Positions 10,712-21,000 of a DNA stretch of 64,000 nucleotides are shown one piece after another. The notes under the pieces were generated by a model that worked only from the letters and a program-made list of their open reading frames with translations, had not been told where the DNA came from and did not search any database. The position numbers and the translations under genes are program-made. This DNA comes from Adenophora triphylla var. japonica. Lineage: Eukaryota; Streptophyta; Magnoliopsida; Asterales; Campanulaceae. Where the stretch lies: NCBI GenBank assembly GCA_022495995.1, contig JAFEMH010006930.1:44220-108219 (forward strand), written 5' to 3'. How positions within the stretch are numbered: position 1 is the first letter of the stretch; every line of letters begins with the position of its first letter.

Positions 10712-13021
10712 ATGTCTGCATCAGCTGGTAATAATGGGGACAACGTCACTCCGCCTCCCGGGACCCCTCATACAGAACAGCAGTGGAATCAGTTAGCCGA
10801 ACAGATGAGATTGCGACAGGAAGCACAGATTAATAGCCTTATGGAAGCCATCAAAAGCCATGGTTTGGCCGCCGGTCTCAATCCCGATGGCACCTTCACC
10901 GTGGAAGAAGAAGAGGATGCCAATCCCACTCTCGGTCGCCACGATTACTCCAGATGCCACCACCCACCTCCTATGGTACCACTACCGAGAACCCGTGCTC
11001 CTCGATCTTCGGGTCGGCCCGGCTCCCGGCTTCGTACCGGATCCATGCAACTTTGACGGGACAAATTAGTTCGCAGTTCCTCGGTGGGGACAAAGCCGCA
11101 TACGGAATGTCTTCTCATGGTTGGGGATACCTCGAAATGCCACAACAAATTGGGATCCCGCCTCGGTTTGGAACCGATCACCCGTACCTTCACACGGCAG
11201 CGGTTTGGAATGCCGCCGCGATGCAGTTCGGGGCCACAATCGGGAGCCCTCCTCGTAATGATACTAGCTCGGTTGCTCCTCACACGGCTTTCACAAATCC
11301 ATTTCTCACTCGGGGTTCGATGGGTTACCAAACCTCCATCCCGGTTTCATCGAGAATCACTAGGACCGCTAGCATTCTCGGGTTATACATCATCGCCCAG
11401 ATGTACCATGCAATTCAACAATCGTGGACAAAGCTCGCACCTAAGCCCTACTTATGGGTCTCACTCAGGAAATCCAAGCTACCCGGCTACATCGGGCGCC
11501 TCCACCCACTTTGCCGATTGAAAATAAACGGCGAGGCCGCAAGAGTTCTATCCCTTCGCCCGAGCTCCTACTCACACTCCCCAGGGTAATTTGGGCCAAG
11601 GACAGGTTTTCACCTACGTCCCCGGATCGGCCGTTCCCTCCACCAGTCTGCCACCACTGGTAGCTCCTCTCTCTAGCCCAGTCGCTGGTTTAAATTCCAT
11701 GGTTCCGCCACAAGACCCTCATCTGGCTTGGTTCATGGAACAACATAAGGAAATGAAAGCACAGATTGCTGAATTAACTGCTAAGAAATCTACCTTCCGG
11801 CCTACGGACCCGGACTCCATCGTTCCCCTGCCTCACAAATTTGTTATGCCGAATCTGGACCTCTTTGATGGTACTGCATGCCCGAAAACTCATCTGGACA
11901 CGTATACCTTGACGATGAAGGCCAAAGGGTGTACCAATCAGCAGTTGGCTGACTATTTCAATCTATCTTTGAAATCCAGTGCCTTAAAATGGTTCTTCCG
12001 CTTAAAACCCGAGGCCAGGGCTACATGGGACCAGATTACTAATGCCTTCACAGAAAAGTACAAAGCTAACTTGAAATGGGAAACAAATAGAGTTGATCTG
12101 CAGACAACAGTGCAGCGTCCCGACGAGAATGTTGGGGATTTCTACAAGCGGTGGAATACGGAAACTCGGTGAGATGGCCATCCCTCCTTCGAAGAGGAAT
12201 AAGCTGGACATCTTTCGGTCATGCCACGAAAACCACATCGAGAGCCTCCCTCGGTCACTTCCCGTACTCGGACTTACGGGCCATGGTTAACTCTGCGGCT
12301 AAGTTTGAAAAGGCTTACAATCGGCAACCGAAGCTGCTTTGCACACCTTCTGAGATATCGGGCTCCTCCTTCCAACACCGCCCCTGCTCCTGCTAAAGAC
12401 AAAGAGGTGATTAACTACGCGGGATAGGAATGTAATAACACAACTCCTTTTGCTCCCAGAAAACCAGCTGAGCCCAGACCACGGGTCATAAATCTCGAAA
12501 ACTTTGGAATGCCTCTGAACGACATCTTTAGGGGATTGGTGAAAGAAGGCTTGCTGCGGCCTTTGGAGAATTTCCAACCCAGGAATCTGAACGCTCCCGT
12601 GCATACTTCAAAGTATTGTGCTTTTCATCAAGCCCACGGACATCTGACCGATAACTGCTTTACCCTTAAAAAGGCAATTCAAGGCTTGATAGAGCAAGGA
12701 AAGTTGGAAGGCCCAGTAAAAAATCCTCTGCCAAGGAACCATAATCAGGTGAATATGATTGAATGCGGAGAACCTTCGCATGCCCAGGAAGATGCTGATG
12801 AAGGTCCCCAAATACCCATGGCCAACCTTGTCGAGGATCCTGAATTCGGATTCCCCTCGACCTTGAGGATGATGAACAAGTCGGCCCGCCTTGGTCTCAT
12901 GTCAGAGATTTCTTGCAAGAATATGAGGCTCGCTATTTCTCGGATGAAGGGAAAGGCGATACTAAAGAAGCTGGGCTGTTCCGGTCAAAACATGAGAAAA
13001 CCATTTACACAAGATGGTTAG
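10712..13021 (+). pseudogene. gag of Tat element 1, frameshifted
   Basis: Gag forms the virus-like particle. The ATG at 10712 opens MSASAGNNGDNVTPPPGT and a coiled N terminus. The frame is lost near 10940 and regained near 11590, where the capsid-type domain begins (PHKFVMPNLDLFDGT, KSSALKWFFRLKPEARATW, FTEKYKANLKWE). It is lost again at about 12155, regained by 12430, and runs to 13021 with a zinc-knuckle-like YCAFHQAHGHLTDNC and VINLENFGMPL. At least three frame breaks are needed. Only this element of the pair keeps the capsid region; element 2 has deleted it. Confidence 0.8.
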
Positions 13022-14158
13022 AACAATCGAGAAGGATCGAGCAAGAAAGCTTCGGGCGGGCGCACATCTTGGGGCTTATCGGCAAAGAGGCCGAAGAGCA
13101 TGCGGAGCTAGTACACTTCTGCAAGTTGGTTTTGGGAGAGGCCGAATATGATCCCAGAGAATAGCGAAAAATCGGAGGAGGAGGATTCCTTCTATATCAC
13201 ACTTTGGGGTCAAATACGTGCCACCCTCTCACTCTTCCCCAGCGCTTACGGGAGGAGAAGGTGAGTCGCAATTACCACTTCCGGGAATGGGGGCATATGA
13301 CAATTTACGTGGTTGCACGCACCCATATTCCCCTAACGGGTTTGATCGGCGTTCCCTCTCGGCGAAATCCCGGTGGTATGGGAAGATGATTCCGATGGCG
13401 ACGATGACGATGATGATGACGAGAGCGAAGAGTCAGCTAAGGCCCGGATCCGGAATCAATGGAACAATCAGGCGGAAATGATGCCATGGGAGCCAGGACA
13501 CAATGGTTGGTTGTCGGCAAGTGACGATGAAGAACCCCCAGAAAATGCAAGTCAGATGCCAATAGGGACGGGCCCCAAAGCGCACCTCGTGAGATGCACA
13601 CTGTGGTCGGTGCTCGGATACGTCGAGATAATGAAGAGGCAGCTCACGAACAGATCCATACATATCCGAAATCCTAGAACACAATGTTCCTTATAAGGAC
13701 CTAACGGGCGAATGGAGAAGGTTCATCGAAGCCTTAGTAGAAAAGGGAGGTTTCGGCAACGAAGACGATGAATTCGTAAACGTCATCGGATCTTTTCTTC
13801 CTTCCCTAGAGCAGACGGTGTCTGGCCCGTAAGGGTCACGGCCAGAGCCACGCGAACACAGCGAGTGCATGGAGTCACTGAAAAGGGTTATTGATCTAAA
13901 TGTCTCCCCAGTCGCCTTCATACCCATGGATCCACATGACGACTTCCTAATTGCCCCGGTGCCCAGCGGTGGACCACGGTGCTCCTCATTGGACCCGGAT
14001 CTATCGAGCCGCTACATCGAACTACGAGGGGAACGTTGCCTATCCTTTACTTGTGGTTGCCCTACTTGCAAGGGTGAAAGAAAGAAGATGTATGATGAGA
14101 TGGAGGCTGATACCCATAAGATCGAAGAAACTTCGGCAGACGAATATGAAGCAGGGAC
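13022..14158 (+). pseudogene. Degraded gag-pro spacer with acidic tract (Tat element 1)
   Basis: Short frames follow one another here. One at 13373-13696 has a striking acidic run (DDSDGDDDDDDDESEESAK). Another at 13869-14162 has a cysteine cluster, FTCGCPTCKGERKK. These look like parts of the long Tat gag-pro polyprotein, separated by indels. No enzymatic domain is recognised. Confidence 0.5.
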
Positions 14159-15872
14159 ATGAAGGCCATGATGTTTCCTGGGGCTGAGCACGTGGACGTC
14201 ATAGAGTTCAACACTGCCTACCATGCTTTGGGGAAAGGGTTTTCGGACACCCGATCCAGGCTGATAGTCGAAGATCTGATAGAGAGAGGGAAACTAACTC
14301 CCATCCTCCCAAATGAGAAAATAACCATGGTCAGATCAAATCCACCCCGAAGCAAAGTAACACTCCTTGTCAGGGTTACCCAAGAAGAGGTCACCTTCCC
14401 CGAATGTATTTCAGCTCTCAGGGAAGTCCTGGAAACCGGCATGATACCTGATGCTCCTCCCACGCAGTATGCTATAATCATCTCCAGCTCTGAGTATTAC
14501 AGAAAGGAACCAGAGTGGCTGCACTATACCGGAAATGAAATCGAAAAACCGCCAAGCCCTGAAAATAGCAATTCCTGTTGTATGATAACCATGGGCAATG
14601 CAGGCTATAAGGGCAAATCGGAGGATGCCCTAGCTCTATGGGCCATCCAGGGGACAGCAACACAATCCCGGGTTCAAAAGCCTGTGACATGGGAAGCAGT
14701 TTTGAAAGCTGCCCAAGAAGGAGCCAGTACAGCTCAAGCTCAGCCCCTCACCAATGCTAGACTCCATCAGAACCAGTGGCCGATAGCCAAAAAGGCTCCC
14801 CTGTTGACCTTAGCAACATTGAAGAAATCTAGTCAAGAAGCAACTGATGAGGAAGTCAACCTATTGACCCGATCCGGGCAGATCTACCAGGGGAACCCCA
14901 AGACAGACAAGAAGGTAGCAGACCAGGCACCGAAAGAAGATCGCCTCCCCTATGCCCAGACAACCGAAGCTCCTGACCTCGAAAAGGAGGATCCCGTGCT
15001 CACCCAGTTGAAGCAAACACAGGCCAACATCTCTTTATGGTCCCTGCTCACTTCGTCTTATCCCCATAAGCTAAAGCTGGAAGAAAGCCTGGCTCGCACT
15101 CTGGTGCCTATCGATGCTACTCCCGATGACGTAGTACAATTGATCGGGAACATTCACTACGGGAACATAATCACTTTCACAGATCTCGATCTCCCTCAAT
15201 TCGGGGCCGATCATAACGAGCCTCTCTTCATCATAGTCCAATTGGATGAACGACGCCTCCCTCGGGTCCTGGTTGACAATGGGTCCGGAATGAATATCCT
15301 TCCGACAAAGATCATGAGTCTGCTCAACATCAAGTCCACAGACTTGAAGCCTTCCTCCTCCACTCGGTCAAGCTTACGACTCGACATCTCGAGCAGTCCT
15401 TGGAGTTGCTACTTTGGACCTCTGGTTTGGCAAGAAATTGATACCTGTGGAATTCCAGGTTATCGATATTCCGATCACTTTTAATGCCTTATTGGGAAGA
15501 CCTTGGCTGCATCAGGTCAAGGGGGTCGCTTTGAGCCTCCATCAATGTGTCAAGTTTGTCTCAGATGGAGATCTAACAACCATTTACGGGGATCTAGTCA
15601 CCTTGGAGGGCATGGATACAGGTGGAATACCTATTCTGGAAATCAAACATGATGAGGAAGGTCTCATGCTAATAGGCTTCACGGTCGAGCCTCCTAAGGC
15701 CCAAGGTTGCAACGTAGATCTGACAATCACTCGGGATAAAATCCCTCCGGTCTTGAAAATGATGAGGAAGATGAGCTTTCTACCTGGCCTCGATCTAGGG
15801 AAGCACCAACAAGGAACTCACAAACTCATCGAGGTGAAAGGACGAAAGAACTCGCCGTGGCACAGGATATGA
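14159..15872 (+). pseudogene. Pre-protease region and aspartic protease of Tat element 1
   Basis: The retroviral-type protease cuts the polyprotein. The active-site motif VDNGSGMNILP lies near 15275; Tat proteases typically carry DNGS here. Upstream KVADQAPKE and the conserved ISLWSLLTSSYPHKLKLEE match element 2. The frame 14159-15484 is open for 441 codons, then shifts near 15410 into 15414-15872 (FQVIDIPITFNALLGRPWLHQ), which is the second half of the domain. The match to the intact version in element 2 shows a single frame break. Confidence 0.8.
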
Positions 15873-16970
15873 GGCCACCTCAGTGGACACCTCGAAAGAA
15901 AAAGAATTTCCTCTACAAAGGAAAGAAGCTATCACAGGAAGGGTCCCGGTCAACAACCCTAAATCTCTCCCTTTAGTCCTAATTTGACTGACTACTTTGT
16001 AGAGGGTCCCACACAACCGGGTAATGTCACGGTGAAGAGCCCACTCTACGTAAGGGTGGTGAAGCTACAGGATAGCCTCAACAAGTTCGGGGAGCAAAGC
16101 TAACCCGGTCCGTAGAGTGTTTAAGGACCTACCCAAGATACGGGGCTACCACTACCATGAAGAGTGAGTATACTTTCGGAGGCGTGCCCAACCTGGTAGA
16201 GCGGCTTTTGAAGCTCACTACCGCAATTCCTACTGCCCGGGAAGGCCCAAGCTTTGAGTTTGGTAGCAATCTGCCGAAAGCGAAAGCAGGGAAGTCTTTT
16301 CGGATGATTGGGATGGTCCGATTATGCATCGATTATTCGGGGAAGAAGTTCAAGTGCCGGACACGATTGATCTCGGTACGATCAAAGAGATGGTAGCAAT
16401 AATCGAGAAGGGAGAACGAGAAACAATGCAATTCCCGAGTCATGAGGCGCGTGCGACAATGCCAAGAATTTGGAAAACTCTCTCGAGCCCGTCCGCGACC
16501 AAGGAGGAAATGATCATGAAACTTGGATTGGTCTCCCGTCCCTTTGTGTCAATCTAGGTAGAGTCCTCAGAGTCTCTCATTGTCAAGGTCGAGTCTCTAG
16601 AGTCGTCCAGACGGCCCTTACGCACGAAGACTACGAAATTGTAGCCAAGAGCTGTATTTCCTTTCGTTCTTAATGAAATGACGAACCTTTACGAGTATCC
16701 CTTGATTGCCACTTTAACTAATGATAAATTAACTAATAATTTAAAAAAAAACATTTAATAATGATTCATTAGATAAAGAAGCAGACACATTAAATAAACA
16801 AAAAAAAAGAAGAGAACAAAAATCTTTAAGCAGGTTGTTCGGAAAGAGGAAAATCGAGCCCAAGCTGCCTAAGAGATTTTGACAAGTGTGAATTTGGGAA
16901 CTGCGGAAGAGCCTAAAGAGACGCAGAATGGTAGTTTCTTCGAAAGAACTGAAAAGGATGCCCTACAAAA
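15873..16970 (+). pseudogene. Degraded protease-RT linker with large internal deletion junction
   Basis: Short frames (16157-16396, 16324-16557) match the element 2 linker only in patches. The segment around 16670-16955 (AATGAAATGACGAACC..., YPLIATLTNDKL-like frame with stops) aligns with 55125-55420 of element 2. Directly after this, at 16956-16970, the sequence jumps to the middle of integrase. Everything between (RT, RNase H, archaeal RNase H, integrase zinc finger and first catalytic Asp) is absent, about 2.4 kb by comparison with element 2. Confidence 0.7.
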
Positions 16971-17387
16971 TCCTACAAGGTCCTCAACTCAAGGAAAGTA
17001 GCCCTTTTCATCAAAGAAAACATCATATGCAGATACGGGTTGCCGGCCGAAATCATCTCAGATAATGGATCCCACTTCGAAGGGAAATGTGACAGGCTGC
17101 TAGCAGAGTTCAGAATAACCCGTCACAAGTCATCTCCTTATAGGCCCCAAACCAATGGAGCCGTTGAAGCAGCAAACAAGACTCTGGAAAACATCATCCG
17201 GAAAATGGCTGTCCGAGGTCGAGATTGGCCCGAGAAGCTACACCTGGCACTCTGGGGCTACAGGACATCAGTCAGAACCGCAACAGGGGAGACACCATTT
17301 GCTCTCACCTACGGAATGGAAGCCGTACTCCCAATCGAGCTAGAAATCCCATCACTCCGAGTGCTATTGGAAAGTCAAATCAACGAG
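16971..17387 (+). pseudogene. Integrase fragment (3' core) of Tat element 1
   Basis: The frame carries the second catalytic Asp in ISDNGSHFEGK (from 17040) and the Glu in QTNGAVEAANKTLE, followed by LALWGYRTSVRTATGETPF. The first catalytic Asp and the HHCC zinc finger are lost in the deletion. The reading stays open up to a foreign insertion at 17388 and continues after it at 18324. It is closely similar to the element 2 integrase at 57858-58290. Confidence 0.85.
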
Positions 17388-18322
17388 GTCGTAAAGCAAA
17401 AAACAATATTCCTTCCGTTCCAAAAACCAAGAAAATTGAATCTAAAGTATTCATGAAATTCTAAAAAAAAAAAAAAATCCCTGTTGATGCGACGGGGGAG
17501 AATTTTAAAGCAATATGCAACTTTTGTCAAACGAATAACAAACAAACATATAATTACTCTACCGGTGGTGGATACGATAATTTAAGAAGACATACAAGAG
17601 AAAAATACCTCGGGAAATATGGCATAGATACCACTCATGCACAATTGCAAGGATTCGTGCAATCTTCAGAAAAAATTGGTACGTCTTCTCAAAATTCTTC
17701 TAATTTATTTACATATAATCATCTAAATTATAGAAAAAAAATGGCTAAATTTGTTTGTAAGCAATCTCTTTCCTTTAATTTTCCCGAAAATGAAGACTAT
17801 GAACATTTAATTAGATGTTGTTTTAATCCCGGCGCTAGCAAAGTAGCTCGTACAACCCTTACACGAGATGTTAAAAATATAGAAGGAGAAAATTTGTTTG
17901 TAAGCAATCTCTTTCCTTTAATTTTCAGCGAAAAAGACTATGAACATTTAATTAGATGTTTTAATCCCGACGCTAGCAAAGTAGCTCGTACAACCCTTAC
18001 ACGAGATGTTAAAAATATAGGAGGAGAATATACATTTTGATTTATATAATATTTTTACTAAGTTATCATCTAAAGTTTCTATTTGTTCTGATATATGGAG
18101 TGATAAAAAATAAGACATTTTTATATGGGAGTAACATGTCATTGAATTGATGATTCTTGGAAAATTTAAAAGAGATTACTTGCATATAGATTATTTGATG
18201 AGACACATACCGCACATAACATTGCTCATATGTTACAAACAATTTTGCATGGATATAATCTTATTGATAAAGTTTTTTCAATGACACTCCGAGTGCATGG
18301 ATATAATCTTGTTGATAACGCC
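17388..18322 (+). mobile_element. hAT transposase fragment inserted in integrase
   Basis: The segment interrupts integrase and replaces about 55-60 bp of it. On the plus strand it encodes pieces of a hAT transposase: a BED-type finger (CNFCQTNNKQ ... YDNLRRHTREKY, the last expected His being Tyr), SFNFPENEDYEHLIR, KVSICSDIWSDK, and IDDSWK with AHNIAHMLQTILHGYNL. A 140-bp part is duplicated in tandem (17747-17889 and 17890-18030). Stops and frame breaks show it is dead. No terminal repeats or 8-bp duplication are visible, so it is a captured or truncated piece. Element 2 lacks it. Confidence 0.82.
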
Positions 18323-18323
18323 G

Positions 18324-18600
18324 ATTGAAAGCCATGGAACATATCCGAGCTTACCAAGGAAAAATGGCCAGAGCCTTCGATAAGAAAGTAAAATATCGGG
18401 AGATCCGAGAGGGTGATCTCGTTTTGAAAGAGAAACCCCCTGTCCGCATCAACCCGCTTGGCAAATGGGAGCCTGTCTGGGTCGGACCATATGTCGTTCA
18501 GAAGATCTTCTCCGGAGGGGCCATGCAACTTGCATACCTCAACGAAAATCCCTTTGTACACCCGGTGAATGGTGACAAGCTGCACAGATACTACGCGTAG
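18324..18600 (+). pseudogene. Integrase C terminus of Tat element 1
   Basis: After the hAT fragment the reading KAMEHIRAYQGKMARAFDKKV resumes and runs to a stop at 18598-18600. It includes GDLVLKEKPP, GKWEPVWVGPYVV and HPVNGDKLHRYYA, the usual end of Tat integrases. There is no chromodomain, consistent with the Tat/Athila branch. The same C terminus is intact in element 2. Confidence 0.85.
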
Positions 18601-18639
18601 AACACTGAGTCAAAAAAAAAAACAACAAAAAAATATATC

Positions 18640-18845
18640 AAAAAAAAAGAGTGCTAAAAGAGTAATACCCAACTAGGTTGAAAACCCGAAAAGGGCGGCC
18701 TAGGTAAAAAACAGGGTTGCACCAAAAAAAAACAAAAAAAAAAAAAAAACAAAAATTTTAACCGAGTCGAACTACGGAGACCTGAGCCCTTTTGTCCGAA
18801 GGGAACGTAGGCAGCCGGAAACGGTTCGATCTAAAATACAAATAA
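18640..18845 (+). promoter_or_regulatory. Conserved non-coding block after integrase (Tat element 1)
   Basis: Both Tat elements keep a non-coding block directly after the pol stop. Shared words include ACCCAACTAGG, GAAAACCC, GGGCGG(C/T)CTAGGTAAAAA and GGTTGCACC, followed by AACTACGGAGACC(T/C)GAGCCC and GGAACGTAGG. The last two are inverted (CTACG against CGTAG) and recur three times near the 3' LTR. A termination, export or antisense-related function is possible but unknown. Confidence 0.55.
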
Positions 18846-19191
18846 AAGACATACTTTGTCAGACCATGAAAGTGTCTCGAAAAAACCCTAAAACAATTCA
18901 CATATTCATTACAGTTTAAACCTCTTTGATGAGTCTAAGCTCGGTTCATTCCTACAGCTGGCAACCTGCTAAAAGAAACTAAGATGCATAATCAAACTAA
19001 TGTGTCTGCTACAACAAGAAAGGGATACTCGGAAACCTCGAGGTCACTCTAAGCCGCTCGTACTGGCATCACCTCTCTTCTTCCCCCTTCGGGTCTTCTT
19101 CCTTTGAACAGGAAAAATGTCGGTCTTCCTCTGCCAAGCAAACAGGGATCTATCAAACCACTCTCGGTCGGGGCCTTAGTAGCCCCTAGCA
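18846..19191. other. Spacer between pol and antisense gene B of element 1
   Basis: No coding region is visible. On the minus strand this would be the 3' untranslated end of antisense gene B. The corresponding spacer in element 2 is at 58926-59155 and shares the sequence TTTGATGAGT(C/T)(C/T)AAGC. Confidence 0.5.
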
Positions 19192-20535
19192 TCATCTCTC
19201 ATCTCTTGTAGCCGAGCCGGTAACATAGGAGTCCTCCTCTCTCTGTCTCTTGACATAAGCTTCATAGTCGGTCCGCAGCATCTCCGCTCCCTGTCGTGAG
19301 GGGTTGGCCCTCGCCTCGGCCCTCCTCCTCTCCCAGAAACTATCAGGTCCTCCGCGCCGAGTGATGACCTCACGCCGTCTCAAAATAGCCATCGAGTCGC
19401 CCCCAAATGCCTCTCTCGTACCAATCCAGTACCAAGTGGTCGAAACACGAGGGTCTCGGACGTCGAGGATAACCCGAGGAGGAAAGACGTCATACCTCCA
19501 TGCTCGGGAAAGAAATGAAAACACCGAAGGATCATCCATAGAAGTAGAAGCCACCACCCTAGTGGCTATATCATCAAAGTCCTCCCAAAGGAACCTGCTC
19601 CAAGCCAAAGCGTCTCGAACCAGGCCGGAATGTAAAAGGCCCGGGTGAGAAAGTCCCGGAAGCATAACCACGTGAGACCCGTCTGAAGTACTCTCGAGTC
19701 TCCACCCGCCAATGAGGCACCGACCATCTGATATCTTCGATCGCGACCACCATCCAACGCTCCCACGAGCCCACGATCATCAAAATCACGTAACCCCTCT
19801 CTGGCAAATGTCCAAGGCTTGATCATATCCGAAGTTTCTCGAAGAACCCCCGGGCGCTCCATCGGCCCACGAGTCAAGAGAAACGGGCTGCCCCGTGCAT
19901 GTACCGCCTCCCGGTAGCTAACTGTCAAGAGCATGAAAGGTCTCCCCCAGGATCAAAGGCGCAACATCTCTGCCCAAGCGACAGTGAACAACTACATCCA
20001 GCAGAGCCCGATGACAAATCCCAAAAGAATAAACCATAAACAAGGTTCCAAACATGCAGAGTGCAAAAGCATCCCAATAGGCATCATCAATCAAGCCTAA
20101 GCCCCTAAATCTATCAGGAAGACCAGAAATGTCAAAATGATCGGGACTACAGATCATACCTTGTGCCTCCTCCGGAGAAAGATGATGAAGGTTGCACAAC
20201 CTATCGACGAAAGAAGCTCCTCCGGGCAAAGGCACCGTAATCTCTTCCACCTCCGGGCCACCAAGCAAAGCCCGAAATTCTTCAATGGTCGGAACCACTT
20301 CATTGTAAGAAAGGCAAAAGACATGCCTTCTAGTATCCCAAAATGAGGAAGAAGCTCTCAAGAGATCATAGTCCGGAACCAATTCTTTGAGGGACCACAA
20401 GCACTTTACCTTGTACCTTTCTTCGAAAAATGACCTCCTCTCGTGCATAATCTCCCTACACCACCCCTTGAACTTTTCAAAGAACAACATTTGCTTTTCT
20501 TTGGACAATTTTAGAGAAAATTTGGACATTTCCAT
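19192..20535 (-). pseudogene. Antisense gene B of Tat element 1 (DUF7745-like)
   Basis: This gene lies antisense to the retrotransposon, between integrase and the 3' LTR. The first ATG in frame is at 20535 (MEMSKFSLKLSKEKQM). The N-terminal part has YDLLRASSSFWDTRRHVF and LSYNEVVPTIEEFRALLGG, a pattern I associate with the plant DUF7745 family; its function is unknown. The frame shifts near 19920 and again near 19600-19670. The last part (FSFLSRAWRYDVFPPRV ... RDPRVSTTWYW) ends in a charged tail with a stop at 19192. The same gene is present in element 2 at 60716-59156. A palindrome at 20665-20674 and a TATA-like ATTTATTT from 20640 lie upstream. Confidence 0.65.
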
Positions 20536-20639
20536 GGTCTTTTTTACTTCTCTCCCGAATTTCCAGTGATTTTGAACTGGAGAAGACGAAGTTTCAATGG
20601 CATTTATGGACCAAACCAGATCCAACCACCCAAAATAAA

Positions 20640-20674
20640 TGAACCCTGACAGATTTCATCCCCATCCGCGCGGA
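20640..20674 (-). promoter_or_regulatory. Candidate promoter of antisense gene B, element 1
   Basis: TCCGCGCGGA (20665-20674, inside ATCCGCGCGGAC) repeats the core of the LTR palindrome of this element. Downstream on the minus strand a TATA-like ATTTATTTT begins at 20640, 29.5 bp from the palindrome centre. The LTR spacing is 28.5 bp. The gene B ATG is about 130 bp further on. Confidence 0.5.
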
Positions 20675-21000
20675 CGGGATTGTCACCCAGAAAAAATTTG
20701 CTGCAGTTTAAACTGCTGCACCACGGAGGAACATTTCATCCCAGTCGCTCGAAAACCGTGCAAAACCTGCCCAAACAATTCATATACCAAACACTCACAC
20801 CATTGCCAAAAAACCGGGCTCATGCAACATTGCATTCATAATAGATAAAAAAAATGATAGAAATCCTAGATTATTACATTCCAAAAAAAAAGAGTGTGCA
20901 TGAAAAAAATAAAATAATAAAATAAAATAAATAATAATAAACTGTATCTGTCAAAAAAAAAGAGGTAGGTACAATCTTAGAAATCAGTCTCAGAAGAACG

